From the NCBI GenBank assembly GCA_027371535.1, contig DAHXMV010000008.1, forward strand, positions 1 through 48,524: DNA of 48,524 nucleotides, given 5' to 3'. The stretch is from Candidatus Amesbacteria bacterium. GTDB lineage: Bacteria > Patescibacteriota > Microgenomatia > CAZETR01 > Amesbacteraceae. The notes below the pieces were generated by a model. The model did no database searches and was not told where the DNA came from. It worked only from the letters and a program-made list of their open reading frames with translations. This document shows, in pieces, positions 1 to 7,875 of the stretch; position 1 is the first letter of the stretch, and each line of letters begins with the position of its first letter. The translations under genes and the position numbers were made by a program.

Positions 1-82
1 ATCCCGTCAGGGTAGGCTGCCTCTTCCAGTGGAAACGAAAGTACATCCGTTACTTCTTCAGACCCCAGATATTTTTTCTGCA
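1..82. repeat. Near-identical second copy of an internal ybeY segment
   Basis: Bases 1-82 match 6540-6621 with two mismatches (position 30, T against G; position 78, C against G). The position 30 change is synonymous in the YbeY frame (both Pro). After position 82 the two copies diverge at once. The match is direct, and its other end is the window edge. Confidence 0.95.
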
Positions 83-251
83 CATCTGACCTACCGGCCA
101 AAAACCGAAGTATATTCACTTTGCAGTTATCCTTCATGCCGATCAGGCAAAATGATTCCTTATTTTCAATGTTTTTACACATCGGCCCAACCACGTCCTC
201 CCGATAACTCAGTGGGAAATTCTCTTCCAATATCCGATTCTCCTCAGCCAT
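1..251 (-). CDS. Truncated ATPase-like ORF fused to ybeY-like codons
   Basis: An open frame starts at the ATG at 251-249 and runs off the left end of the window. Its first about 57 residues look like the N-terminus of a P-loop ATPase family: a YREDVVGPM stretch, then CLIGMKDNCKVNILRFL where a Walker A would be expected; the usual GKS/T is replaced by CKV, so the motif is degenerate. From about residue 57 (KKYLGSEEVTDVL onward) the protein becomes YbeY sequence in the YbeY reading frame, because bases 1-82 copy 6540-6621. A GATAAT box at 261-266 (minus sense) sits nine bases before the ATG. The ATPase assignment is by motif resemblance only. The fusion may be an assembly chimera at a contig end. 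Confidence 0.45.
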   Translation of the reverse strand, partial: MAEENRILEENFPLSYREDVVGPMCKNIENKESFCLIGMKDNCKVNILRFLAGRSDVQKKYLGSEEVTDVLSFPLEEAAYPDG

Positions 252-342
252 ATACCTAGCATTATCGCATTACCACCAACTTATTACCACTTTTAGTCTG
301 TCAGTTTATGTCAGGTTAAAGACAAGTAATTTGAAAACCTTT

Positions 343-351
343 TGTTAAACT
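343..351 (+). promoter_or_regulatory. Extended -10 promoter, leaderless start
   Basis: TG-T-TAAACT followed by six bases and then the ATG at 358, which puts the predicted transcription start on the A of the start codon. Confidence 0.55.
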
Positions 352-357
352 ACAACT

Positions 358-561
358 ATGCCATATTTTGAATGCGGCCCGAATTACCTCCGTTACATTA
401 AAGTAAAAGACATCGATCATCAGTATGGAAAACAACCGATCCAAAATGTAGTTTGCCCCGAATGCCCCTATTACAATGATTGCCAAAATTGCGGCCAAAA
501 CTTTTTTATTATTAAACAAATCTCCAAAGAGGAATTCCACAAACTGAAAATTGAAAATTGA
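358..561 (+). CDS. Small Cys-rich putative zinc-binding protein
   Basis: 67 residues, family not recognised. Five cysteines are visible: C6, and two CxxC pairs at C33/C36 and C42/C45, a spacing that could hold one zinc ion. No membrane segment. The ATG lies exactly six bases behind a TAAACT box, so the start is well supported. The last residues (KLKIEN) and the bases just after the stop belong to a 7-bp repeat array, so the C-terminus may have been remodelled by that repeat. It is one of several short Cys-rich leaderless genes in the window (24252, 27928, 29610, 43573). Confidence 0.55.
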   Translation: MPYFECGPNYLRYIKVKDIDHQYGKQPIQNVVCPECPYYNDCQNCGQNFFIIKQISKEEFHKLKIEN

Positions 562-570
562 AAATTTCTC
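541..570. repeat. 7-bp AT-rich microrepeat array
   Basis: About four units of the type AAATTGA follow each other with a strict 7-base period. The array overlaps the 3' end of the small Cys-rich gene. It belongs to the dispersed heptamer family seen at about fifteen places in the window. Confidence 0.8.
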
Positions 571-573
571 AGC

Positions 574-714
574 TTACTTACTCCCCCTCCGGAATCCGAA
601 AAAACTCTTTTTCATCATATTCCGGCTGCCTCTGAAAAAATCCCTCGGCCCCCGGTCAAACTTGGCCACCGGGGGAACTTTCTTCTTGTTTTTGACTTCG
701 TCCACTCCACTCAT
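574..714 (-). CDS. Short basic protein, unknown
   Basis: 46 residues from the ATG at 714. It begins MSGVDEVKNKKKVPPV and is rich in Lys and Arg, with FFR/FFG motifs near the C-terminus; no Cys and no membrane segment. It starts 21 bases downstream of the 736-2055 gene on the same strand. A TAATAT box lies seven bases before the ATG. It is short, so gene reality rests on start context and codon openness. Confidence 0.4.
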   Translation of the reverse strand: MSGVDEVKNKKKVPPVAKFDRGPRDFFRGSRNMMKKSFFGFRRGSK

Positions 715-735
715 AAACTTAATATTACCATAACT

Positions 736-2055
736 TTAATGCTTGCCGTTTCCCCCGCCCTTTTCCCCGTCAGAAGCGCCCCTGACCCCGGGGGTCGGTA
801 CAAATTTATTCGGATCTCCCGCTCCCTTCGGAGGCAGTTCCCCCGCCCTGCCAACATTCTTATCATTTCCCGGATTTCCTAGTATCGGCTTAGGGGTTTT
901 GGGTTTTTTGGGCGGTTCTGTGGGATTCGGTGTCGGAGTATTATCCGGTGCTGGCGTTACTCCACCAGGTGTTGGGGTATTATCCGGGACCGGAGTGGTC
1001 GTTTCCCCGTTCGGAGGTGCCGGTTTTTCGGTAAATCCCGCTGTTTCCTCTTCCCCCACCGGCAGCCATCTGCCGCCGTCTATACTTACTCTTCCCTGCC
1101 TGATTAAATCCTTTAAAGCCAGCAAATCTCTGTTCGGGTCAGCTATATCCGGTGTAGTAGATAAGGAATATGCTTCAATTCTTTGCTTATCAGTAATCGG
1201 ATCCCAAACCATTGCCAAGAGCACCGGGTTTTCCCTATGCCTGTTCCCGAAAACCTGTTTCTCATCTGCCTCCGGCATGTGCCAGTGTACCGGTCTGGCC
1301 TCTTCTAATTTCTGGCCGTCATCCCGCTTGTTTTCTCCAAGTACGGTTTCATTGGTTCTAATATCGGTCCATTTCCTCCCGTCTGCCGATTCCTGGGTGG
1401 TCACTCCCAGATCCCCGACAAAAGCATCAAATCTTGCCTCAGCCGACAATCCATACTCTCCTTTCATTAAAGTCATCTTGTCCGCCATAGCAGATAAAGC
1501 CATTGGGATATCCTCTGCTTTTACCAGCACCAAGCTTCTTTGCAGTCCGTCTGATCCCAGTCGCGGGTTCACTTCCCATCTATCCTGGGTCACCGTTGTA
1601 AGATTGTCTAAATCTGTTTTCTCAAACCCCATCCCTGTCTGCACCCGCGGTTCCCTGATATCAAAATTCAACTCCCTGTTCCTGATCTCTTCGCGTTTAA
1701 GCGGCAGCCATAGCTGTCCCATCATCCGGTTTTTCTTCCATAAATCCTTATCCTCCCATGCTGCACGTCCTTGAAATTCGGTTATAAAAGTCCTGAAAAA
1801 TCCTTCTTTAACAGTATTTACCCTGGAATCAGCCGGGTTTCTTTCAGCAAAGTCTGAAAAATGTCCCGGGTGGTCAGATTCGTATTTGCTCCAGATTTTC
1901 TGTTCTCCCCCTTCCCTCCCCTCGTTTGACATTGCCGACACCTCACCAGGTCGTTGACCTCGCAAACCCAAATAAGCGAGAAACCCGGACAGACCAAACC
2001 TGCCAGTCCTCTTAAACATCTCTCTTCTTGTCATCTCTTCACCTGAATCCGCCAT
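736..2055 (-). CDS. Exported protein with twin-Arg-like leader and Pro/Thr-rich tail
   Basis: 439 residues, family not recognised. Residues 9-16 read TRREMFKR and are followed by a hydrophobic stretch (about 20-32, FGLSGFLAYLGL), resembling a Tat-type leader or an N-terminal anchor. The middle (about 50-340) is a charged globular region without a known motif. The tail from about 345 is very rich in Pro and Thr, with two PDNTPTP units and a Gly-rich end, typical of a wall- or surface-spanning linker. A TATATT box lies eight bases ahead of the ATG. A 343-residue open frame on the plus strand here is a shadow of this composition. Function unknown; surface location is an inference. Confidence 0.7.
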   Translation of the reverse strand: MADSGEEMTRREMFKRTGRFGLSGFLAYLGLRGQRPGEVSAMSNEGREGGEQKIWSKYESDHPGHFSDFAERNPADSRVNTVKEGFFRTFITEFQGRAAWEDKDLWKKNRMMGQLWLPLKREEIRNRELNFDIREPRVQTGMGFEKTDLDNLTTVTQDRWEVNPRLGSDGLQRSLVLVKAEDIPMALSAMADKMTLMKGEYGLSAEARFDAFVGDLGVTTQESADGRKWTDIRTNETVLGENKRDDGQKLEEARPVHWHMPEADEKQVFGNRHRENPVLLAMVWDPITDKQRIEAYSLSTTPDIADPNRDLLALKDLIRQGRVSIDGGRWLPVGEEETAGFTEKPAPPNGETTTPVPDNTPTPGGVTPAPDNTPTPNPTEPPKKPKTPKPILGNPGNDKNVGRAGELPPKGAGDPNKFVPTPGVRGASDGEKGGGNGKH

Positions 2056-2101
2056 ATCCTGTCAATATATACTACCTGCTATTCTGACTTCAATCCCCAA
2101 T

Positions 2102-2575
2102 TTATCCCGACGCTCTTACATTTCCCTCCTTGGATCCGGTTTTCCCCTGCAAAAGTTTCTTCCAAAACGGATCTTCCTTTTTCTTTTCTGCCAATTGTTT
2201 TTTCTGCTCTTTTTTCTGGGTTTCCGCTTTTTCTTTTTGCTGTTGTTCCTGGGCTCTTTTTTGCCTGATCATCTGAATATCCTTGTTGATCTTTTCCAGA
2301 TTCTGCCGGGTCTGAACCAGAAGCGTCTCTTTGGATTTTTTCTCTTCCATCGATACGAGCTGCGGTTGATTGGGACCCGCTTGCTGTTTGGATGTCTGCG
2401 GTTGCCCCTGCCCCTGTTCCGTCTTGGGGCCCCAGTCCCCGGTCAGCTGCTGTTTGGCATCGGAGGCAACTGTCTTTACCACATTCGCGGCTGTCTTTTT
2501 CACCTGATGGGCGGCTTTGGCCATTATCCCTTCAATATTTTCATCACTTTGTTGTCCCCACGGATTCACCGCCAT
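2102..2575 (-). CDS. Coiled-coil conserved hypothetical protein
   Basis: 157 residues. It begins MAVNPWGQQ; a Gln/Gly/Pro-rich linker covers about 48-72, and a long highly charged helix with KEQ-rich coiled-coil character covers about 75-140. No signal peptide or membrane segment and no catalytic motif. TATAAT lies eight bases upstream of the ATG, so it has its own promoter. It resembles short hypothetical proteins common in Patescibacteria, but I cannot name the family with confidence. Confidence 0.65.
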   Translation of the reverse strand: MAVNPWGQQSDENIEGIMAKAAHQVKKTAANVVKTVASDAKQQLTGDWGPKTEQGQGQPQTSKQQAGPNQPQLVSMEEKKSKETLLVQTRQNLEKINKDIQMIRQKRAQEQQQKEKAETQKKEQKKQLAEKKKEDPFWKKLLQGKTGSKEGNVRASG

Positions 2576-2584
2576 ATTAACAAA

Positions 2585-3808
2585 TTATATGCTTCTGATC
2601 AGTCCGGTAAATAATAATTCCCCAGATTTGGTATCGATAATAGCAATCAAAAACGGCTTATTCACTTCCATATTGAATTTCTTTGGTGGGGGTTGGTTGA
2701 TACCCATTGCCAACGGCGCCATCCCTACAAAGGTTATCCCGGCAGCTTCGGTACCCTTTTCATCTACTTCAATGAACGTTTTATGCAGTACCATACCAAT
2801 TTTGAGTTCACGACCCATCCGGTTAAACTCTGCCAAATCGGAAAACGCCCTCGGCATACCCATTTTCTCCAAAGTATCGGCCAGAGACACCTCATATTCC
2901 AATTTATATTTGGGCATGATCAGAGTTCCGTCTTCGCGCTTCATATCAGTCAGCCATTTACTCCACGAATCGGAATCCAATTGTCCCACCAACCCATCTG
3001 CCGAAAGTTTTGGCAATACTACGACCATCCTGAATTCACCTGTTTTTCCGTAGGGTAAACTGATCCGCTGGGACAGCGTGTCTTCACCATAAATAAAATC
3101 GCTTCTTTCCATCCGCATCATCGGTATCATCTTCTTTTTCCCCAAGTTGTCGGTAAAATTCCGGACCTCCGTCTCCGAGGCATTAAATGGATGGCTCCAG
3201 TCACCCTTAAAATACACCGCATTTATTAAAGCCATCTTTATATCTCTTATTGCATCGGCGTTGACAATCTGGCTTATTTTTCCGGCGGTATTTTCACCCA
3301 CCCAGCCGTTAATTTGATCAGCCGTGGCCGGGTTGGTAAAATCCGCATTTCTGGCCGGGGCCGAAAAATACGTCCTCATATCGGCCATAAACTGACTCTG
3401 AAACGGCCATCTGGTATCTGCCCAGACGGAATTGGCAATTTTTATGGTCACATCCGGTTCGCCGTTGGTTAACCCGGTTATCAGTTGCCGGCTCTGGTTC
3501 ATCACCTGCTCAGACGTCATACCGGAAAACTGCAGCACTTTTGCCATTTCCTGTAAAGTTTCTCCTTCTGCCCCGTCATAAACCATTGACATAACTAAAG
3601 ATATACTGGCCGGGGATATAAATATATTCCCCTGTTCTTTCCCGGCCAGTTGTCTTAACAAATTCCACCCGAAAGCCGTATGCGCCCCAGAAATCTGTCC
3701 TCCCTGATAACTGGACAGCTTGCCATTACTAACTAACCCGTGGAATTTCCACCACCCCAAACCAGCACAAACCATGAGTAATCCCGCTAACATTAACAGC
3801 TTCTTCAT
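2585..3808 (-). CDS. Serpin family protease inhibitor, membrane-anchored or secreted
   Basis: About 407 residues from the ATG at 3808; a TTG nine bases upstream is also open. After a hydrophobic leader (about 5-20) comes a complete serpin fold with NIFISPASISLVMSMVYDGA, a breach/shutter region with NAVYFKGDW, and the C-terminal signature FNMEVNKPFLIAIID. The reactive-loop hinge reads EKGTEAAGIT, small residues compatible with loop insertion and so an inhibitory serpin. Counting from the hinge Glu as P17 puts Leu at P1, suggesting a chymotrypsin- or elastase-like target (inference). TACAAT lies eight bases before the ATG. Serpins are sporadic in bacteria, so gene transfer is plausible. Confidence 0.93.
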   Translation of the reverse strand: MKKLLMLAGLLMVCAGLGWWKFHGLVSNGKLSSYQGGQISGAHTAFGWNLLRQLAGKEQGNIFISPASISLVMSMVYDGAEGETLQEMAKVLQFSGMTSEQVMNQSRQLITGLTNGEPDVTIKIANSVWADTRWPFQSQFMADMRTYFSAPARNADFTNPATADQINGWVGENTAGKISQIVNADAIRDIKMALINAVYFKGDWSHPFNASETEVRNFTDNLGKKKMIPMMRMERSDFIYGEDTLSQRISLPYGKTGEFRMVVVLPKLSADGLVGQLDSDSWSKWLTDMKREDGTLIMPKYKLEYEVSLADTLEKMGMPRAFSDLAEFNRMGRELKIGMVLHKTFIEVDEKGTEAAGITFVGMAPLAMGINQPPPKKFNMEVNKPFLIAIIDTKSGELLFTGLIRSI

Positions 3809-3814
3809 CTTTTT

Positions 3815-3850
3815 CAATTGTAAATTGTAAAATCTAAATTGTAAATTTCC
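3815..3850. repeat. 7-bp AT-rich microrepeat array
   Basis: Units of the type AATTGTA repeat about five times with a 7-base period between recR and the serpin gene, and supply the TACAAT boxes in front of the serpin start. Confidence 0.85.
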
Positions 3851-4467
3851 TAGTATTCCCTTCTGCCTTCCATCGCCCGCGACAAGGTTAATTCATCGGC
3901 ATATTCGATATCCGCTCCTACCGGCAGTCCGTGTGCCAGCCTGGTCACCTTCACTTTTGAATTTTGTAATCTGTGATTTGTAATTTGTTTATTAACATAC
4001 ATACAGGTTGCCTCCCCCTCCATATTCGGATTCAGCGCCAAAATTACCTCGGAAACCTTGTGTCTTGAATCCTGAACCCTGTTTATAAGCTCACCGATGC
4101 GTATTTCATCAGGTCCGATATTATGTAAGGGGTCTATTACTCCGCCCAATACATGGTATACCCCTTTATATTTTCCGGATTTTTCCAGCGCCAGCACATC
4201 CAGCGGTTGTTCCACAACACAAATTACTCCTGCATCTCTTGATAAATCACTGCAGATATCACAGGGGTCGGATTCGGCAACATTAAAACACACCGAGCAG
4301 ATTTTGGTATTCTGTTTCAAACCCGAAACTGCCTGGGATAACTTATCCAATTCACCCTGGGGCACTGACAACAAATAATAAGTCAGTCTGGCTGCAGATT
4401 TGGGCCCGATCCCCGGCAGTCTTTCAAACGCCTCCACCAGATTATTAATCGCTTTGGCAACTCTCAC
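3850..4467 (-). CDS. recR: Recombination mediator RecR
   Basis: 205 residues. The helix-hairpin-helix LPGIGPKSA is at 17-25, a four-Cys zinc finger uses C57, C60, C69 and C72, and a Toprim domain follows (about 80-165, with VVEQPLDVLALE). RecR acts with RecF/RecO in loading RecA at gaps. The start is a GTG at 4467: TG-G-TAAAAT followed by exactly six bases (agcggg) precedes it, indicating a leaderless transcript starting just beyond ebfC. A heptamer array in frame encodes NKQITNHRLQNSKVK near residues 158-172, a position where E. coli RecR has no such insert, so this is probably a surface loop. Confidence 0.95.
   Translation of the reverse strand: MRVAKAINNLVEAFERLPGIGPKSAARLTYYLLSVPQGELDKLSQAVSGLKQNTKICSVCFNVAESDPCDICSDLSRDAGVICVVEQPLDVLALEKSGKYKGVYHVLGGVIDPLHNIGPDEIRIGELINRVQDSRHKVSEVILALNPNMEGEATCMYVNKQITNHRLQNSKVKVTRLAHGLPVGADIEYADELTLSRAMEGRREY
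3958..3992. repeat. Heptamer array inside recR
   Basis: Read on the minus strand, ACAAATT-like units repeat about four times with a 7-base period and stay open through the recR frame. Confidence 0.8.
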
Positions 4468-4473
4468 CCCGCT

Positions 4474-4482
4474 ATTTTACCA
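4474..4482 (-). promoter_or_regulatory. Extended -10 promoter of recR
   Basis: On the minus strand TG-G-TAAAAT, then six bases, then the GTG start of recR. Confidence 0.6.
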
Positions 4483-4489
4483 ATATCTT

Positions 4490-4789
4490 TTAATTCTGTC
4501 CCCCTCCGCCGCCCAACAGTCCACCCATGCCGCCGGATACATTCATCAGTTCCTTGGCTGCCAGTTCCTGGCTCTTCCTGATCGCTTTGTTTAAAACATC
4601 ATTCAGCACATCATTGGAAATTCCCTGAATAGACAACTCCAAAAGTTTCTGATCGCCGGACATGACCACTTTGACACCGTTTTCTTCAACCACCACCTGC
4701 TGGCCGGCCAGATTTTTTTGCATCTGCATGGCCTGCTGTCTGAGTTTATTCAGGTCACCCAATTTTCCGAACGTATCCCCTATACCCAT
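4490..4789 (-). CDS. ebfC: YbaB/EbfC nucleoid-associated protein
   Basis: 99 residues. Small dimeric DNA-binding protein family usually encoded beside dnaX and recR, exactly as here. N-terminal helix with LRQQAMQMQKNL, the central strand pattern VVVEENGVKVVMSGD, and a Gly-rich tail (GGMGGLLGGGGGQN). TATAAT lies eight bases before the ATG at 4789. Confidence 0.93.
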   Translation of the reverse strand: MGIGDTFGKLGDLNKLRQQAMQMQKNLAGQQVVVEENGVKVVMSGDQKLLELSIQGISNDVLNDVLNKAIRKSQELAAKELMNVSGGMGGLLGGGGGQN

Positions 4790-4804
4790 ATGCTTTCATT
4801 ATAC

Positions 4805-4830
4805 ATTTTAAATCCTGAATTGTAAATTTG
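4805..4830. repeat. Heptamer array between dnaX and ebfC
   Basis: A short degenerate array (about three units, AATTGTA type) in the dnaX-ebfC gap. Confidence 0.6.
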
Positions 4831-4832
4831 TT

Positions 4833-6329
4833 TTATACCGCTTCCGCTTTAAATATTTCCTCCGCGGCTTTGACTATGTCCTCCTCTACTTTCCCGGTCA
4901 ATTCCTGGGTTTGCCTGTCCGTGGTTTTGGCAGATGAGGATTTCTGTCCCAGTTTGAGATAAAGTTTGGCCTGTCCCGTTCCGAACGCTGCCGCCACGGC
5001 TTCCTCCACAATCTGCCGGCACTTTTCCGTCTCCAGTTTGTCTTTGTGAAACTTGTAAAACACTTCCAGCTCCAGCTTCTCCCCGTCAAAACCCGTGGGT
5101 TTGGTCGACCTGAGAAGCGCCTCCACCGAATGATTCTTGGGTTTGACCAGTTTCATAATTTCCGGCCATTTGGCCACCACATCCTCCAGGATATATTTTC
5201 CCTTGCCCGAAGGCCCGGCCGGTTTCCTGATCTCTTCAGTCTTCTCAGTTACAGGTTCTGTGGGGGTATTAATTACCTCCGGTTTGGAATTTGGAGTTTG
5301 TTTGGAACTTGTGATTTGTGATTTGGAACTTGTATTCTCAATGACCCATATCTCCAGCGGTAATTGCGTTACCGCCGCCGTCCGCATCTGCTCATAAGCC
5401 AGATCCAGTTTCTCAATCAGGCCGATCAACCGTTCTTTGCCGTCTCCGGATTTTACTGCCCCCAAAAGCCTTTCCCTCAGACCGTCAGTGATGATTTCAG
5501 CAAACCGTCTGGGATTTCCCCCCTGCCGGTCAAGTTCGGCTATTGTTTCCAGACAGTCTTCCGTTTTCCCGGCCAATAGCTTTTCCAAAAACATCTCCGG
5601 ATCCGCAGCGTTTAAACCTCCCGTCGCCTGACAGACTGCCTCTTCGGTTATTTCCCCGCTGTTAATTACGACTTGTTCCAAAATCTTGGTCCCGTCTCTG
5701 AAACTGCCCCTGGCGGCTTTGGCAATCATTTCCAAAGCTTTTTTATCCGCTTTCAGTTTTTCCCCTTCCACTACCCGCTCCAGGCTTTTAATCCCTTCTT
5801 CCAATGTCGGCTTTTTAAATACCACCCTGGTACACCTGGACACCACCGTCTCCGGAATTTTATCAGCTTCCGTAGTACACAAAATAAACATCGTCCGTTC
5901 CGGCGGTTCCTCCAGTGTCTTCAGCAGGGCATTGGCTGCTTCGGTAGTCAGCATGTGCACCTCGTCGATAATATAGACTTTATTTTTGGCTTTCATTGGT
6001 GCCAGCCGGATTTTTTCCCTCAAATCCCGGATCTCATCAATTCCCCGGTTTGAAGCCGCATCAATTTCTACTACATCCACTGCTGTTCCCGCCGTAATTT
6101 CCCGGCACATCTCGCACTCGTTACATGGCTCAATCCCGTTTTTATGTTCACAGTTAACTGCTTTGGCCAGTATTCTGGCTGAGCTGGTTTTACCGGTTCC
6201 TCTGGGACCGGTAAACAAAAAAGCATGGGGAATTTTCTTGGATGCCAGGATTTTTTCCAGGGTATTTCTGACTTCGGACAAATGCAACTCCGTTGTCTTC
6301 TGGGGCCGGTATTTCAGATACAGAGTCAT
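4833..6329 (-). CDS. dnaX: DNA polymerase III gamma/tau subunit
   Basis: 498 residues. AAA+ clamp-loader ATPase: Walker A GPRGTGKT at 41-48, zinc site C60/C69/C72/C75, Walker B IIDEVHML near 120-127, sensor-1 region FILCTTEADKIPETVVSRC. A C-terminal domain (from about 375) is tau-like but short. A heptamer array encodes a linker NTSSKSQITSSK near residues 332-345, between the ATPase/collar part and the C-terminal part. TATAAA lies 12 bases upstream of the ATG. No frameshift signal of the E. coli type was evident. Confidence 0.95.
   Translation of the reverse strand: MTLYLKYRPQKTTELHLSEVRNTLEKILASKKIPHAFLFTGPRGTGKTSSARILAKAVNCEHKNGIEPCNECEMCREITAGTAVDVVEIDAASNRGIDEIRDLREKIRLAPMKAKNKVYIIDEVHMLTTEAANALLKTLEEPPERTMFILCTTEADKIPETVVSRCTRVVFKKPTLEEGIKSLERVVEGEKLKADKKALEMIAKAARGSFRDGTKILEQVVINSGEITEEAVCQATGGLNAADPEMFLEKLLAGKTEDCLETIAELDRQGGNPRRFAEIITDGLRERLLGAVKSGDGKERLIGLIEKLDLAYEQMRTAAVTQLPLEIWVIENTSSKSQITSSKQTPNSKPEVINTPTEPVTEKTEEIRKPAGPSGKGKYILEDVVAKWPEIMKLVKPKNHSVEALLRSTKPTGFDGEKLELEVFYKFHKDKLETEKCRQIVEEAVAAAFGTGQAKLYLKLGQKSSSAKTTDRQTQELTGKVEEDIVKAAEEIFKAEAV
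5281..5337. repeat. Heptamer array inside dnaX
   Basis: About eight 7-base units (minus-strand types AAATCAC, AAGTTCC, AAATTCC) in tandem, in frame, the longest array in the window. Confidence 0.85.
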
Positions 6330-6394
6330 AGTCGTGGGTTGTTTATATTCCCAAATCCACCGCCTGACAACTGCTAACTTTATGTGTTCAAATT

Positions 6395-6775
6395 CTACTG
6401 CTCATCATGATGTTTTCCCAACAGGTGATTCAGTCCATGTCCGGCTAAAAATTCCATTTCTTCATCCACCATCCGGTTGCCTTCCCTGGCCTGATTAATC
6501 GCCTCCGGATAGCAGATCACAATATCTCCGAGGCGTAAGATCCCGTCAGGGTAGGCTGCCTCTTCCAGGGGAAACGAAAGTACATCCGTTACTTCTTCAG
6601 ACCCCAGATATTTTTTGTGCAGTTCCCGCATTTTCCGTTCCCCCACCACTGCCAGGCTGATCTCAACTTCACTCCCGGATAATCCTTCTCCCAAAAGGAT
6701 ACTTTCCAGCGCTTGCCTGACCCTTTTCCGGTCAAATTTATAAGCCGCCTGGGAAATGATATCTACTGTAAGCAT
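6395..6775 (-). CDS. ybeY: Endoribonuclease YbeY
   Basis: 126 residues. Single-strand endoribonuclease of 16S rRNA maturation and ribosome quality control. The zinc site is a clear H113-x3-H117-x5-H123 (HGLNHLLGKHH), preceded by the conserved TDVLSFPL. The gene overlaps the end of yqeY by 13 bases (translational coupling in the HIT-rpsU-yqeY-ybeY run). Bases 6540-6621 are duplicated at the left window end. Confidence 0.94.
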   Translation of the reverse strand: MLTVDIISQAAYKFDRKRVRQALESILLGEGLSGSEVEISLAVVGERKMRELHKKYLGSEEVTDVLSFPLEEAAYPDGILRLGDIVICYPEAINQAREGNRMVDEEMEFLAGHGLNHLLGKHHDEQ

Positions 6776-7209
6776 TCTTTAACCACCTTGGCCACCATGG
6801 CCCCGTCGGCTCTGCCTTTAAACTGCGGCGCCGCCACTTTCATCACTTTTCCGAATTCTTTTCTGTCTTCAATGCTTATGCTTTCCAGTATCTTTATTAC
6901 GCTTGTCTTAATCTCCTCTTCATCCATCATTTTCGGCATGTATTTGGATAAAATTTCCAGCTCCTGCTGTTCAGTCTGCGCCTGTTCGGGTCTGCCCCCG
7001 GCAGTATATGACTCTATGGCTTCCCGCCTTTTTTTCACTTCATGCGCCACCACATCCCGGATATCCGCATCGGTCAGTTCCCGCTGAACATTGATTTTTT
7101 TATAATTCATTTCCGATAAAAGCATCCTAAGAACCAAAGTGACCAGCGCATCCCCCGCCTTCATCGAGACTACCAGATCTCCCCGGATTTGATCCGCCAG
7201 ACTGCTCAT
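6763..7209 (-). CDS. yqeY: GatB/YqeY domain protein
   Basis: 148 residues, the usual length for stand-alone YqeY proteins, whose domain resembles the tRNA-binding tail of GatB. Conserved features include LRMLLSEMNYKKI, the KKRREAIESYTAGGR segment and a C-terminal FGKVMKVAAPQFKGRADG. It overlaps rpsU by four bases (ATGA) and ybeY by 13. The rpsU-yqeY pairing is common in bacteria. Role inferred: translation or tRNA related. Confidence 0.92.
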   Translation of the reverse strand: MSSLADQIRGDLVVSMKAGDALVTLVLRMLLSEMNYKKINVQRELTDADIRDVVAHEVKKRREAIESYTAGGRPEQAQTEQQELEILSKYMPKMMDEEEIKTSVIKILESISIEDRKEFGKVMKVAAPQFKGRADGAMVAKVVKECLQ

Positions 7210-7430
7210 TTCAATCTCCTGGGCTTGGCGATTATTTTTCTCTTACCGGTGCTTCTGCCTTTACCTTTGCGCCATTCTTTCATCTTTTCCTGTTTGATTT
7301 CGGAAGGCTTCCGGTAAAATTCCCGCTGTTTCATTTCCAAAAGAATCTCATCGTTGATGACTTTTTTTCTAAAGTCCGCGATCAGCTTGTCATCGGACTG
7401 GCCCGGTTTTTTACGAACTACTGTCGGCAT
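7206..7430 (-). CDS. rpsU: Small ribosomal subunit protein bS21
   Basis: 74 residues, basic, with the S21 pattern VINDEILLEMKQREFYRKPSE and an Arg/Lys tail. It starts three bases after the HIT gene stop and overlaps yqeY by four bases. Confidence 0.93.
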   Translation of the reverse strand: MPTVVRKKPGQSDDKLIADFRKKVINDEILLEMKQREFYRKPSEIKQEKMKEWRKGKGRSTGKRKIIAKPRRLK

Positions 7431-7433
7431 ATA

Positions 7434-7835
7434 TTAGCTCCCCTCCTCTCTCAATTTTGATGCAATTTCCTGCATCCGGCTTTCAGATAACTTTTCAAAT
7501 TTCTCAATATCCACAACCGTCCCGTGCAGATCTTTTTTGTACCTGGGAATCACCCGGATATGGGCATGGGGGACCTCAAAACCCAGAGTCAGAAAGCTCA
7601 CCCACTCGGCCCCCAGGCTTTTAATCGCTCTTTCCCCCATCAGTTTGGCCACCTCAAAATACCGGCCGAATTCGGGTACATCTATCACCCACCGGTAATG
7701 CTTTTTGGGGATCACCAGAGTATTCCCCACCGTCAGCGGTCTGATATCCAAAAAGGCCATAAAATCGCCATCTTCGTACAATTTGTATGCCGGGATTTCC
7801 CCGCCGGCAATCCTGCAGAATATACAGTCTTTCAT
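7434..7835 (-). CDS. HIT family nucleotide hydrolase, variant triad
   Basis: 133 residues. N-terminal CIFCRIAGGEIP and the nucleotide-binding core LDIRPLTVGNTLVIPKKHY are typical of the HIT/HINT family. The C-terminal triad reads HAHIRV: the first two histidines are present, but the third His of HxHxH is Arg. The nucleophilic His is kept, so activity is possible but altered. TATAAT lies eight bases before the ATG at 7835; it heads the HIT-rpsU-yqeY-ybeY run. Confidence 0.9.
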   Translation of the reverse strand: MKDCIFCRIAGGEIPAYKLYEDGDFMAFLDIRPLTVGNTLVIPKKHYRWVIDVPEFGRYFEVAKLMGERAIKSLGAEWVSFLTLGFEVPHAHIRVIPRYKKDLHGTVVDIEKFEKLSESRMQEIASKLREEGS

Positions 7836-7875
7836 AAGCCCTGATTATAAACTATCTCACCACTACAGGCTACGG

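Noticed and set aside
743-1774. 343-residue open frame on the plus strand opposite the Pro-rich exported protein
   Set aside because: Composition (Gly/Ser/Pro/Phe runs) is the mirror of the minus-strand gene; no promoter, and the minus frame has start context and leader.
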